A DNA stretch of 55,892 bases, taken from Duganella sp. Root336D2 (GTDB lineage: Bacteria > Pseudomonadota > Gammaproteobacteria > Burkholderiales > Burkholderiaceae_D). Both the position numbers and the translations under genes were made by a program. The stretch lies in NCBI RefSeq assembly GCF_001425005.1, contig NZ_LMDB01000010.1, positions 1-55,892 of the forward strand. Reading direction: 5' to 3'. Numbering within the stretch: the first letter of the stretch is position 1; every line of letters starts with the position of its first letter. The notes beneath the pieces are model-generated. The model did no database searches and was not told the DNA's origin. It saw only the letters and a list, made by a program, of their open reading frames with translations. This document shows, in pieces, positions 1 to 11,903 of the stretch.

Positions 1-429
1 GTGTCCATAATTGAATTTGTGGGCACAACTGCTGTGCCAAAATTCGATCATGGATGGGGGCGATTCCTACGTCCAGACGGTGCTGGCTTTACGCTTACGG
101 AGAAAAAGAAGATCGAAAACGCTGTCGGAGCTTTCGTCGCCAGGCGCCGGCCGCCCGTCCACATTCGAAAAGAAGTTGATCTTGATTTTAGAATTGCCGG
201 GCAGAGCATAGAAATTTTTGAGATTCGCCCTGTTTGGCAAGGGCACGGAGAAACGCACGAAATTCCAATCGCGAAAGCGACGTTCGTCAGAACACGGGGC
301 GTTTGGCAGTTGTATTGGCAGCGCAGAGACTTGAAGTGGCACAGTTATGAGCCGTTGCCGTCTGTGCGATCAATTGAAGACGTCATCGCCGAGATTGACG
401 CTGATCCATATGCCTGCTTCTGGGGGTAA
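1..429 (+). CDS. DUF3024 family protein, possibly 5'-truncated by window edge
   Basis: The reading frame opens with GTG at the first base of the window, so the true start may lie upstream. The protein is 142 aa. From about residue 33 it has the pattern of the DUF3024 family: a basic RRRPP stretch, the VDLDFRI and EIFEIRP strands, then WQLYWQRRDLKWHSYEP and an acidic tail ending in ACFWG. The first 30 or so residues are not part of the family core, so an internal start is possible. Function is unknown for the family; these are small soluble proteins often found among accessory genes. No operon partner is visible: the next gene is on the other strand. Confidence 0.65.
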   Translation: MSIIEFVGTTAVPKFDHGWGRFLRPDGAGFTLTEKKKIENAVGAFVARRRPPVHIRKEVDLDFRIAGQSIEIFEIRPVWQGHGETHEIPIAKATFVRTRGVWQLYWQRRDLKWHSYEPLPSVRSIEDVIAEIDADPYACFWG

Positions 430-672
430 TTCAGTATCACGTCATTGTGCCTGCCAGGCTGTGTTCGGCCAGAAGCCGTCGTTCGGCAAGAACTAGAATC
501 GCCGGAGTACGGCATTCGCGCTATCTTTTCTTGAGGCTCGGTCTATTCTGCGCTAAATCGCGATAGTTTAGTCTAAGGAGTGCTAGAAATGCAGGGGCTC
601 CCCGGTTCTGTAGACCGAATTCGACCCCGCAAAGAAACCTATGGACTGGTTTAGCCTTTCGCCCCCCCAGGG

Positions 673-1152
673 CTAGACTGCGTTAGACAGCTCGATTTCG
701 CCTTTAGACTGTCTGGACTGCCGCTCGTGATGCCGCATTCTGCATGTGCTCGCTCGTATCCAGTAATCGTTTCCGGGAAACCGCAACCAGACGAAGCGCC
801 AGGCGTTGCGACCCTTTGCATGCCGGTTCGCAAATTGCGACGGCGTCATCTTTGCGCCGTCGTCGGTTACGATCTGATCACCCGCGACTTTGGCAAACTC
901 AATTGTGTTGTAATAGCTGGTTCGCAGAACAGTTCCTTCAGGGAGGAAAACATTTTTCCATTGGAAGCCGCGCATTGCTTGGCCTCGCTCCCGCAACGAG
1001 AGGCGTTCCATTTCTACTGCGAGCCAACGATTCACGAGGTCAGTGACAAAGGCGTCCGGTTTGACGCCTGGACGCGTGTCCATCAGGAAGAACTCCAGTT
1101 GAAGAAAATCGGTCACGGGTAGGTAGACAGCTTGCTTCGCTTCGTAAGTCAT
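673..1152 (-). CDS. Hypothetical protein with RAMA/DUF4357-like C-terminal region
   Basis: A 159-aa protein of no recognised family by name. Residues about 75-135 have the look of a RAMA-type module (a small beta domain found with restriction and methylation enzymes and other accessory proteins): LRTSYYNTIEFAKV, then GDQIVTDDGAKMTPSQFANR, then NAWRFVWLRFPG. The N-terminal half is helical with a basic patch (ERLSLRERG). This suggests a small nucleic-acid-associated accessory protein, but that is inference from pattern only. It is monocistronic. The upstream region (1153-1496) carries several copies of the hexamer TTAGAC/GTCTAA. An alternative is a family-specific hypothetical with only chance resemblance to RAMA. 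Confidence 0.55.
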   Translation of the reverse strand: MTYEAKQAVYLPVTDFLQLEFFLMDTRPGVKPDAFVTDLVNRWLAVEMERLSLRERGQAMRGFQWKNVFLPEGTVLRTSYYNTIEFAKVAGDQIVTDDGAKMTPSQFANRHAKGRNAWRFVWLRFPGNDYWIRASTCRMRHHERQSRQSKGEIELSNAV

Positions 1153-1496
1153 GATTCAGTCCTCTCGAAAATGGTCTAAACGTTGGATCGCGGAACGGAA
1201 AAATGGTTCCTTTTAGACTTTGGCTTCGAAAAATTGGATTGAAATGGACTTAGCCCGGAAATCCTTGGGCCGTTTTAGACATCTGGCTCCGACGCTTATC
1301 CTGAATTAGACCCGAACGGTTCCGATTAGGCCGAATTGGACTCAGGGCAGTTAAAGGATACCTAAGGTATGTCCTGCCTCGCATTGCGAACGTGCACGAG
1401 AAGCGGAGGCGCGGCAACGAAAGCGAAGGCCCGCTAAGGGGCGGAAGCTGCCTCCAGACTGGCAGCCTCCGTCACGTCAAGCCTGAGCTTCTGTTT
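1153..1496. other. Gene-free stretch with repeated TTAGAC hexamers
   Basis: About 340 bases between the end of metH and the start of the leftward hypothetical gene. No convincing coding frame. GTCTAA occurs at 1174-1179 and its complement TTAGAC at 1213-1218, 1275-1280 and 1306-1311; further copies lie at 571-576, 683-688 and 704-709 on the other side of the gene. A small inverted pair around 1356-1372 (GGATACC/GGTATGTCC) is also present. No clear promoter could be picked. Confidence 0.4.
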
Positions 1497-5264
<3,768 letters not shown>

Positions 5265-5298
5265 TTTGATATCGCGGATTGGGCAACGTGGACCTGAA

Positions 5299-5304
5299 AT
5301 TATA
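5299..5304 (-). promoter_or_regulatory. Possible -10 element for metH
   Basis: Reading leftward, a perfect TATAAT lies 35 bases before the metH ATG. No good -35 hexamer sits 16-18 bases further up (the region is G-rich), so this may need an activator such as MetR, or be fortuitous. Confidence 0.35.
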
Positions 5305-5372
5305 CGGCAAAGCAGCATTTTCCCCCGGCCACCGCCCCCGCCAGCCGATACAAATTCGGCATTTGCTTATTC

Positions 5373-5411
5373 GAAATGTCCACTTTGGGGTCAGGAACAA
5401 CAGTGGACATT
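5373..5411. repeat. Inverted repeat AAATGTCCACT...AGTGGACATTT
   Basis: Perfect 11-bp arms (5373-5383 and 5401-5411) around a 17-base loop containing GGGGTCAGG. It lies in the gap upstream of metH. The GGGGTC core is shared with the other intergenic palindromes of this window (37677, 38891, 42189, 46670), suggesting a related family of intergenic repeats. A terminator role for the leftward gene upstream of it (5453-5767) is possible, but there is no T-run. Confidence 0.6.
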
Positions 5412-5452
5412 TAGCCGGCGGAAACGTCGACTTGCAGCGCTCAGCCAACGGC

Positions 5453-5767
5453 TTACTTGCACTTGCCGCGCAATTTGGCGATACCGACGAAGGGCAGGCC
5501 GAGCACGCCGCTGAGAGGGATGAAGAGTAGGACCGGCGGCTGGCGTTTCAGGCCTTCGGAATGCAGGCAGTCCGGTACTTCGGCCTCCTTGAACGCGAGG
5601 TCGAGGCGCCGGGCCTGCTCGCCGCCCGAAAAGTCGGCGGCGCCAGGTTGTGCGCCTGGCCCCGGGACATCCGCCGCCGCTTCGCGTACCGCCTGCTGTA
5701 CTGCCGGATCGTCAAAGCGCGCCAGCGACACCGCAGGTTTTGCTAAGCAGGGCAGGCAAGCAAGCAA
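5453..5767 (-). CDS. Small secreted protein with apparently frameshifted signal peptide
   Basis: The open frame starting with TTG at 5767 encodes about 104 aa of unknown function: a short hydrophobic start, a Ala/Gln-rich stretch, then a conserved-looking core RRLDLAFKEAEVPDCLH and a hydrophobic C-terminus ending in a basic KLRGKCK. An ATG at 5790 in another frame encodes MRRILLLTCLLAC, a good start for a signal peptide, but runs into a stop after 15 codons. The two frames would join into one continuous signal peptide if the tetranucleotide TTGC run at the junction (three copies, 5756-5767) had one more copy. So the gene is either broken, mis-sequenced or switched by slippage; otherwise translation would have to use the weak TTG start. 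The product family is not known to me. Confidence 0.5.
   Translation of the reverse strand: MLACLPCLAKPAVSLARFDDPAVQQAVREAAADVPGPGAQPGAADFSGGEQARRLDLAFKEAEVPDCLHSEGLKRQPPVLLFIPLSGVLGLPFVGIAKLRGKCK
5756..5767. repeat. Tetranucleotide repeat (GCAA)3 at a frame junction
   Basis: Three tandem GCAA units on the + strand (TTGC in the coding direction), inside the predicted signal-peptide region of the leftward small secreted protein. One more unit would put the ATG at 5790 in frame with the downstream body of the protein. Confidence 0.6.
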
Positions 5768-5935
5768 GTCAGCAAAAGAATGCGGCGCATAGGACCTTAG
5801 TGGATTGCATTTCTGGTAATTCTAGCGCGACTTGTGCTGGATTCGCACAAATCATGTGTTGCCAGACTGCTACCAATGCTCGGACGCCCGGCCTAAGATG
5901 GCTCCATCAACCAACCACTTTGAAGGAGCCTCAAA

Positions 5936-6337
5936 ATGCCTATCCTGAACATCACCGTCAGCGGCACCCCGGAACAAGTGCCAGCCAAAAAAGTCACCAG
6001 CATCCTGATGAAGCACACCGGCGAAATCCTGCACAAGGCGCCGGCCCTTACCGCCATCGCCGTGCATTACACGCCGCGCGAGCAGTGGTTTGTCGGCGGC
6101 GAGTCGCTGGCGGATCTGGGCAAGGCGAGCTTCTTCTTCGACATCAAGGTGACCGACGAGACCAACACCGCCAACGAAAAGTCAGCTTATATCGCGGCGG
6201 TTTATAAGGACTTGCAGGAGCTGCTCGGCGAGCTGCACGAAGTGAGTTACATCCACATCGACGATGCGCGTCCGGCAGCTTGGGGCTGGGGCGGTCTTAC
6301 GCAGCAATTCCGCGCGGTTCAGAAGATGTTGATGTAA
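5936..6337 (+). CDS. Tautomerase superfamily protein
   Basis: A 133-aa protein whose second residue is proline, which after Met removal would be the N-terminal catalytic Pro-1 of the tautomerase superfamily (4-oxalocrotonate tautomerase/MIF fold). It begins PILNITVSG, with further beta-alpha-beta pattern and a Tyr/Trp-rich C-terminus (DDARPAAWGWGG). The length is roughly twice that of a 62-residue 4-OT subunit, so each chain probably folds as a fused pair. The natural substrate cannot be read from sequence. It has a GGAG ribosome site just upstream and its own leader (5791-5935). Its 3' end overlaps that of the convergent lysR gene by 19 bases. Confidence 0.8.
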   Translation: MPILNITVSGTPEQVPAKKVTSILMKHTGEILHKAPALTAIAVHYTPREQWFVGGESLADLGKASFFFDIKVTDETNTANEKSAYIAAVYKDLQELLGELHEVSYIHIDDARPAAWGWGGLTQQFRAVQKMLM

Positions 6338-7215
6338 ACGCTGGCCGCGTAGTCGACAAAGGCGCGCACCTTGGGCGACAGGTGGCGGTTCTGAGGATAG
6401 AGGGCGTACAGCTCGCGCGGTTTGGGCGTGTAGCCGGGCAGGACTTCCACCAGGGCGCCGCTCTCCAGTTCTCCGCGCACGATGAAGGCGGCGGCGTTGG
6501 CAATGCCGACTCCCGCCACTGCCGCAGCTTTCAGGGCGACGTTGGTGTTGGCTTGCAGCGAACCGCGCACGGCGACTGAATGTTCCGAGCCGTCAGTGCC
6601 GGCCAGCGTCCATTCATTGGCGCGTGCCGCGGCCGTATAGACCAGGCAGTTGTGCTGCGCCAGGTCATCCGGCACGGCCGGTGCGCCGTGCGTGTGCAGG
6701 TAGTCGGGACTGGCCACCAGCAGCACCTTGCTGGTGGCGAGCCGGCGTGCGACCAGCGTTGAATCGGGCAGCTCGCGCGCCAGGCGCAGGGCGACATCAA
6801 CGCCGTCCTCGATCAAATCCACCATGCGGTCGTTGCAGACCAGGTCGACTTGCAGTCCTGGATGGCGCGACATGAATCCCGGCAGCCATTGCGCCACCTC
6901 GATAGTGCCGAACGCCATCGGCGCGTTGATGCGCAGGGTGCCGGTCGGCTCTGCCTGGTGGCGGCCGACGTTGCGGTCGGCGTCGTCCAGCAGGTCCAGT
7001 ACTTCGCGGATGGATTCGATGTAATCGCGGCCGGCATCGGTCAGTGCGAAGCGGCGCGTGGTGCGGTTCAGGAGCTGGGCGCCGAGGTGTTCCTCGAGCT
7101 GGCGCACCTGGCGCGAAACAATGGTGTGGGAAATGCCGAGGGCATCGGCGGCAGCGGTGAAGCTGCCCAGTTCAACTACGCGGCGGAGCGCGCGCAGCGC
7201 CGCGAGTTGGTCCAT
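6319..7215 (-). CDS. LysR family transcriptional regulator
   Basis: 298 aa. Residues 1-60 form the winged helix-turn-helix typical of LysR proteins (GSFTAAADALGISHTIVSRQVRQLE), followed by a linker and a periplasmic-binding-protein-like effector domain (about 90-290). It resembles the large DsdA/CrgA-like subgroup of Proteobacteria that often controls neighbouring oxidoreductases, but the target is not evident. Its ATG directly abuts the fmt stop codon (TAA then ATG), so it is probably transcribed with def-fmt. Convergent with the tautomerase gene, so it does not have the usual divergent target. Confidence 0.9.
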   Translation of the reverse strand: MDQLAALRALRRVVELGSFTAAADALGISHTIVSRQVRQLEEHLGAQLLNRTTRRFALTDAGRDYIESIREVLDLLDDADRNVGRHQAEPTGTLRINAPMAFGTIEVAQWLPGFMSRHPGLQVDLVCNDRMVDLIEDGVDVALRLARELPDSTLVARRLATSKVLLVASPDYLHTHGAPAVPDDLAQHNCLVYTAAARANEWTLAGTDGSEHSVAVRGSLQANTNVALKAAAVAGVGIANAAAFIVRGELESGALVEVLPGYTPKPRELYALYPQNRHLSPKVRAFVDYAASVYINIF

Positions 7216-8172
7216 TTACTGGAAACGCTGCCCGTCAAGCGGGAAGCCTTTGATGAATTCAGCGGCAGGCAGGCGTTTGCCGCCAGGTTTCTGCAACTGC
7301 GTCAGGCGCAGCGCACCTTCGCCGCAAGCGACGATGATGCCGTGCTGCGCGTCGGCGGCAATCACCTGGCCAGGGGCTGCGCTGCTGCCTTCTTCCAGCA
7401 CTTCAGCGCCCCACAGTTTGATGACCGTGCCATCCACCTCGCCATGGGCGCCGGGGAACGGATTGAAGGCGCGGATCTTGCGGCTGATCTCGCGCGCAGG
7501 CTGGGTGAAGTCCAGCGCCGCTTCTTCTTTCAGGATCTTGTTGGCGTAGGTGACGCCTTGCTCCGGCTGCGGCACGGCTTCGACCACGCCGTTTTCCATC
7601 TTGCGCAGCACTTTGACCATCATCTGGGCGCCCATGGCGGCCAGCTTGTCGTGCAGGGTGGCAGTGGTGTCCTGCGGCGTGATCGGCGTGCGTTCGATCA
7701 GCAGCATCGGGCCGGTGTCCAGGCCTTCTTCCATTTCCATGATGGTGACGCCGGTCTCCGCATCGCCCGATTCGATCGCGCGGTGGATCGGGGCGGCGCC
7801 ACGCCAGCGCGGCAGCAGGGAGCCGTGGATATTCAGGCAAGGCTTGATGTCGAGGGTGGCGCGCGGCAGGATCAGGCCGTAGGCGGCCACCACCATCACG
7901 TCGTAATCGGTGGCCAGCAGGCGTTCGTGGGCGGCTTTTGCTTCCGCCGCGCGCTGCGGGTCCTTGGCGTCCAGGCGTAAAGAAAGCGGCTGCAGCACTT
8001 CGATGCCGTGCTTGACGGCGTACTGCTTGACCGCCGACGGCTGCAACTGCATGCCGCGGCCGGCCGGGCGGTCGGGCTGGGTCAGTACCAGGGGAATCTC
8101 GAAACCTGCTTCGTGCAGGGCCTGGAGGGCAACGGCCGCAAATTCAGGCGTGCCCGCGAAGATCACTTTCAT
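7216..8172 (-). CDS. fmt: Methionyl-tRNA formyltransferase
   Basis: Formylates the amino group of Met-tRNA(fMet) using 10-formyltetrahydrofolate, before translation initiation. 318 aa, standard length. N-terminal Rossmann-like domain starts [15 protein letters not shown]; the catalytic region carries [20 protein letters not shown] with the Asn-His pair; C-terminal beta-barrel tRNA domain follows ([14 protein letters not shown]). I chose the ATG at 8172 because family proteins start with MKVIFAG; an in-frame longer start adds 22 unrelated residues overlapping def. It lies 16 bases behind def, the usual pairing. Confidence 0.97.
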   Translation of the reverse strand: MKVIFAGTPEFAAVALQALHEAGFEIPLVLTQPDRPAGRGMQLQPSAVKQYAVKHGIEVLQPLSLRLDAKDPQRAAEAKAAHERLLATDYDVMVVAAYGLILPRATLDIKPCLNIHGSLLPRWRGAAPIHRAIESGDAETGVTIMEMEEGLDTGPMLLIERTPITPQDTTATLHDKLAAMGAQMMVKVLRKMENGVVEAVPQPEQGVTYANKILKEEAALDFTQPAREISRKIRAFNPFPGAHGEVDGTVIKLWGAEVLEEGSSAAPGQVIAADAQHGIIVACGEGALRLTQLQKPGGKRLPAAEFIKGFPLDGQRFQ

Positions 8173-8188
8173 GCTTCCCCCGTTGGTA

Positions 8189-8728
8189 TCAGTAACGGCG
8201 ACCTGCGGCGCGCAGCGCTTCTTCGCGCTGGACGCCACGTTCTTCTTTTTGCAGTTTGGTCTTGATACGATTGCGTTTCAAGGGGGACAGGTATTCAACG
8301 AATACTTTGCCTTTCAGGTGGTCCATTTCGTGCTGGATGCAAACCGCCAGGAGGCCGTCGGCATCGACCTCGAACGGTTCGCCCTTGACGTTGTATGCGC
8401 GCACCTTGACTGCGGACGGGCGCTCGACGCCGTCGTAGATGCCCGGCACGGAGAGGCAGCCCTCGTCATAGACCTGCTTTTCTTCGCTCGACCACAGGAT
8501 TTCCGGGTTGATGAAGGCGGTCAGGCCGGTTTTGTCTTCGGTTACGTCAATGATGACAACTTGCTCATGCACATCCACCTGGGTGGCGGCCAGCCCGATG
8601 CCGGGTGCGTCGTACATGGTTTCTGCCATGTCTTCCACCAATTTGGCCAGGCGCTCGTCGAACACGGCGACGGGTTGCGCAACTTTGTGCAGGCGAGGGT
8701 CTGGGTAGCGGAGAATATTCAGTTTCAC
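8189..8728 (-). CDS. def: Peptide deformylase
   Basis: Removes the formyl group from nascent protein N-termini; an iron/zinc metalloenzyme at the ribosome. 179 aa. All three signature motifs are present: [18 protein letters not shown] (metal Cys), and QHEMDHLKG (HExxH metal ligands). First gene of the leftward def-fmt-lysR run; divergent from the LysM gene across a 175-bp gap that should hold both promoters. Confidence 0.97.
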   Translation of the reverse strand: MKLNILRYPDPRLHKVAQPVAVFDERLAKLVEDMAETMYDAPGIGLAATQVDVHEQVVIIDVTEDKTGLTAFINPEILWSSEEKQVYDEGCLSVPGIYDGVERPSAVKVRAYNVKGEPFEVDADGLLAVCIQHEMDHLKGKVFVEYLSPLKRNRIKTKLQKEERGVQREEALRAAGRRY

Positions 8729-8903
8729 AGGAGAATCTTATTTAAACGATAATGATTGTGCGGTAAACGGCGCATATAATGCGTGCACGATTGCTTCTGT
8801 GACACGAATTCCTTGCTTGATCCGGGTAATATGGGCAGAATTTGATTTCAGTGAGGCAAGCCTTTGTGGCCTTCCGTCATTGCCGCACCTAACGGATATA
8901 CCA

Positions 8904-10001
8904 ATGAAAAATTTTAGCACAAGCAGCAGCCGCCTGTTGGCCGCAGCCCTGTTTTGCGGTGTGACGGCCGTTCCGGCCCACGCCAAGACCATCGTCTGTG
9001 AATTCAAGCCGAACGCACCGGATAGCCATACCGTTGTAAAGGGCGATACCCTGTGGGGTATCTCCGGAACCTTCCTCGACAAGCCTTGGTGCTGGCCGCA
9101 GGTTTGGGGAATGAATAAAGAAGAAATCGCCAATCCGCACTGGATCTATCCAGGGCAGATTGTCTGGTTCGACCGTGAGGCCGGCCGCCTGCGCCTTGGT
9201 ACCAAGGTTGGCGGCGACGGCACCACCGGCGACATGCGCCTTGGTCCGCAATTGCGGACCGAAGGCCTGGGCAAGGACGCCGTCCAGTCGATCCCGTCCG
9301 GCGTAATCGAGCCGTTCCTGACGCAACCCCTGATCATCGAAGAAGATGAACTCAAAAATGCACCGCGCATCATTGCGACGCGCGGCGCCCGCGTGTTCAT
9401 CGGCAAGGACGACAAAGCCTATGTCCGCGGCGACCTGAAAGGCAGCACCTCGTTCCAGGTGTTCCGTCCAGGCAAACCGCTGAAAGATCCGGTGACCAAG
9501 AAGGTCGTGGCGCTGGAAGCGTTCTACCTCGGCACCCTGAAGCTGGAAGCCGTCGCGGAAGCAGGCAGCGACGTGCATACCTTCATCGTCGCCAGCGCCA
9601 AGGAAGAAATGGGCAAGGGCGACTTGCTGATGGCAATGCCGCCGATGCCGATGCAGAACTATGTGCCGCATCCGCCGGATGTTGAAGTCAATGCCAACGT
9701 GCTGGCTGTGTACGGCGGTGTCACGCACGCCGGCCAGAACCAGGTTGTCAGCATTAATCGCGGAAAGCTTGACGGACTCGATGTCGGCTCCGTGCTGCAG
9801 CTATACCATAAGGGTGAAGTGGTGAGCGATCCGGGCGCATCGAAAGGCGCGCTCAATCTGCGCAACCCGACGGTCAAGCTGCCGGATGAACGAGTGGGCA
9901 GCTTGTTTATCTTCCGTGTGTTCAAGCATGTCTCGTACGGCTTGATCATGCAGGTGACTGAACCAATCGTTGTGGGGGATGTCGCCAAGACAGCGGAGTA
10001 A
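8904..10001 (+). CDS. LysM-domain protein, predicted exported
   Basis: 365 aa. Residues 1-27 look like a signal peptide ending in AHA. A LysM peptidoglycan-binding module follows (SHTVVKGDTLWGISGTFLDKP...PHWIYPGQIVWF, about 40-95). The rest is a beta-rich region with no family name I can give, similar to LysM proteins that in betaproteobacteria sit directly before dprA. I chose the ATG at 8904 because it gives a clean signal peptide; a longer frame upstream is not signal-like. It ends 5 bases before dprA, suggesting cotranscription. Probably a cell-wall-associated periplasmic protein. Confidence 0.85.
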   Translation: MKNFSTSSSRLLAAALFCGVTAVPAHAKTIVCEFKPNAPDSHTVVKGDTLWGISGTFLDKPWCWPQVWGMNKEEIANPHWIYPGQIVWFDREAGRLRLGTKVGGDGTTGDMRLGPQLRTEGLGKDAVQSIPSGVIEPFLTQPLIIEEDELKNAPRIIATRGARVFIGKDDKAYVRGDLKGSTSFQVFRPGKPLKDPVTKKVVALEAFYLGTLKLEAVAEAGSDVHTFIVASAKEEMGKGDLLMAMPPMPMQNYVPHPPDVEVNANVLAVYGGVTHAGQNQVVSINRGKLDGLDVGSVLQLYHKGEVVSDPGASKGALNLRNPTVKLPDERVGSLFIFRVFKHVSYGLIMQVTEPIVVGDVAKTAE

Positions 10002-10006
10002 ATCCC

Positions 10007-11242
10007 ATGGCCGTGCAAGTCACGGACTCCCCAAACCCCGCCCGCCAGGACTTCGAGCGCCTGGCGATGTGGCTGCGCCTGGCGAATTCGCCGGGCGTCG
10101 GCCGCCACGGAGCCTTCAAGCTGCTCCAGCATTACCACTCTCCCGAAGCAGTCTTCACCGCCGCCAATGCCCGCCTCGCTGCGCCACCCGCGCAGGATGA
10201 TGCCGCGCCGCTGCCTTTGCGCATGCTGTCGCACGCCGATGCCGGCATCGCGCGTCCGGAGCAGCGGCGAGCCAGGACCGGCGATGGCGAAGATGAAATC
10301 TCGCTGCAAGCCGCACACTGCCTCGCCGGCCCCATGCCGCCGCGGATACACGCGATGGCGCATGCCACCCTGGAATGGGCTGCGCAGGACGGCAATCACC
10401 TGGTCTTGTTTGGCGACCGGGAATATCCGCCAACCTTGCAGCACATCGCCGATCCGCCGCTGCTTTTATATGCGAAAGGCGAGCTGGCCCTGCTCCAGCG
10501 CGAGGCTGTGGCGGTAGTGGGCGCTCGCAACGCTACCACCCAGGGCAAGTCCAATGCGCGCCAGTTCGCGCAGGTGCTGAGCGAGGCCGGCATGCCGGTC
10601 GTGTCCGGCCTGGCGCTCGGCATCGACGCCGCCGCGCATGAAGGCGGCCTGGAAGGCACGGGCGGCACCGTGGCCGTCATCGGCACCGGCATCGACCGCA
10701 TTTATCCGCGCCGCAACGCCGCCCTGGCGCGCCGCATCGCGGAGGAGGGCTGCCTGGTCAGCGAATTTGTGCTGGGCACAGCGGCGCATCCGGAACATTT
10801 CCCGATCCGCAACCGCATCATTGCCGGCATGACCCGCGCCACGCTGGTGATCGAAGCGGCCGCGCGTTCCGGCTCGCTGATTACCGCGCACGCGGCAATT
10901 ACAGCCGGCCGCGAAGTCTTCGTGCTGCCCGGTTCCGTGCTGTCGCCGCAATCGGTCGGCTGCCATGCACTAATAAGAGAGGGCGCGCGCCTGGTCGCAA
11001 CGCCGGACCACTTGCTGGAAGACCTTGGCCTGGCGCCGCGTGACGCCGCGCCGGTGCAAATGGAGCAGGCCGCCGGCTGGCTGCTGGCCGCCCTCGGCCA
11101 TGATCCGGTCGGCGCCGATGAGCTTGCAACAAGGTTGCAACTTGCGCCAAGTGACATGCAGGCAAGCTTGCTTGCCCTGGAGCTTGCGGGTGTGGTGGAA
11201 AGGCTGCCGGGCGGCGCTTTCCAGCGCCTGAAAGGCCCTTGA
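10007..11242 (+). CDS. dprA: DNA-processing protein DprA
   Basis: Loads RecA onto incoming single-stranded DNA during natural transformation. 411 aa. Order: N-terminal SAM-like helices (GVGRHGAFKLLQHYHSPEAVF), then a Rossmann domain with VVGARNATTQGK, VSGLALGIDAAAHEG, IGTGIDRIYPRRN, FPIRNRIIAG and EAAARSGSLITA, then a C-terminal winged helix (DPVGADELATRLQ). Between the first two parts (about 63-105) is a low-complexity Ala/Arg-rich insertion not usual for the family. Follows the LysM gene by 5 bases and precedes smg, a standard betaproteobacterial order. Confidence 0.95.
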   Translation: MAVQVTDSPNPARQDFERLAMWLRLANSPGVGRHGAFKLLQHYHSPEAVFTAANARLAAPPAQDDAAPLPLRMLSHADAGIARPEQRRARTGDGEDEISLQAAHCLAGPMPPRIHAMAHATLEWAAQDGNHLVLFGDREYPPTLQHIADPPLLLYAKGELALLQREAVAVVGARNATTQGKSNARQFAQVLSEAGMPVVSGLALGIDAAAHEGGLEGTGGTVAVIGTGIDRIYPRRNAALARRIAEEGCLVSEFVLGTAAHPEHFPIRNRIIAGMTRATLVIEAAARSGSLITAHAAITAGREVFVLPGSVLSPQSVGCHALIREGARLVATPDHLLEDLGLAPRDAAPVQMEQAAGWLLAALGHDPVGADELATRLQLAPSDMQASLLALELAGVVERLPGGAFQRLKGP

Positions 11243-11291
11243 GCCGCCGTTATGCTTGTGCCCGCCTCACAGATCCTGCTAAAGTAGCGCC

Positions 11292-11756
11292 ATGTTTGAC
11301 ATCCTGGTTTACCTGTACGAGACCTATTACCGCCCTGATGCCTGCCCTGAACCCGCGGCATTGGCAAAGAAACTCTCCGCAGTCGGTTTTGACGATGTAG
11401 AGATTTCCGAGGCGCTGGTCTGGCTGAATGACCTCGCCGCCATGGCTGGCGTCGAGCAGTCGCTGACGGCCGCATCTTCTGGCACGCGCTTTTACGTGCG
11501 CCAGGAGCTGGACGTACTGGGCGCCGCAGCCGTCGGTTTTATCCAGTTTCTGGAAAGCGCCGGCCTGCTGTCCCCGTTGCAACGTGAAATCGTCATCGAA
11601 CGCGCCCTGGCGCTGGACGAGGCGCCGGTGTCGCTGGGCAAGCTGAAGATCATTGTGCTGATGCTGCTGTGGAGCCAGGGCAAGGAACCGGACGCCCTGA
11701 TGTTCGACGACCTGTTTGGCGCCGAAGAAGACCAGGCGCCACGTCTGTTGCACTGA
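11292..11756 (+). CDS. smg: Smg family protein (DUF494)
   Basis: 154 aa, close to the 157 residues of E. coli Smg. Starts [13 protein letters not shown] and keeps the family pattern of helices ([67 protein letters not shown]). Molecular role not established; the gene is regularly coupled to dprA and topoisomerase genes, as here. Confidence 0.92.
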   Translation: MFDILVYLYETYYRPDACPEPAALAKKLSAVGFDDVEISEALVWLNDLAAMAGVEQSLTAASSGTRFYVRQELDVLGAAAVGFIQFLESAGLLSPLQREIVIERALALDEAPVSLGKLKIIVLMLLWSQGKEPDALMFDDLFGAEEDQAPRLLH

Positions 11757-11903
11757 GCACACTCTTGCCAGCGTTGCCCTACGCCGGCCAATTCCGTAAT
11801 AATATTCGCAGCGTAGTGATGCTTTGGATGCATCACTTGGCATCGCTTACTTTCTAATGTTGTATGATGCGCGCTGCCGCATCCACCGACGAGAACTATA
11901 AAT

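Noticed and set aside
5265..5452. Cobalamin riboswitch upstream of metH
   Set aside because: The gap is short and I could not find the B12-box or the multi-helix core; only a short inverted repeat and a -10 match are there.
11837..11868. Promoter TTGGCA/TATGAT before topB
   Set aside because: The spacer is 20 bp, too long for a sigma-70 promoter and without a MerR-type operator.
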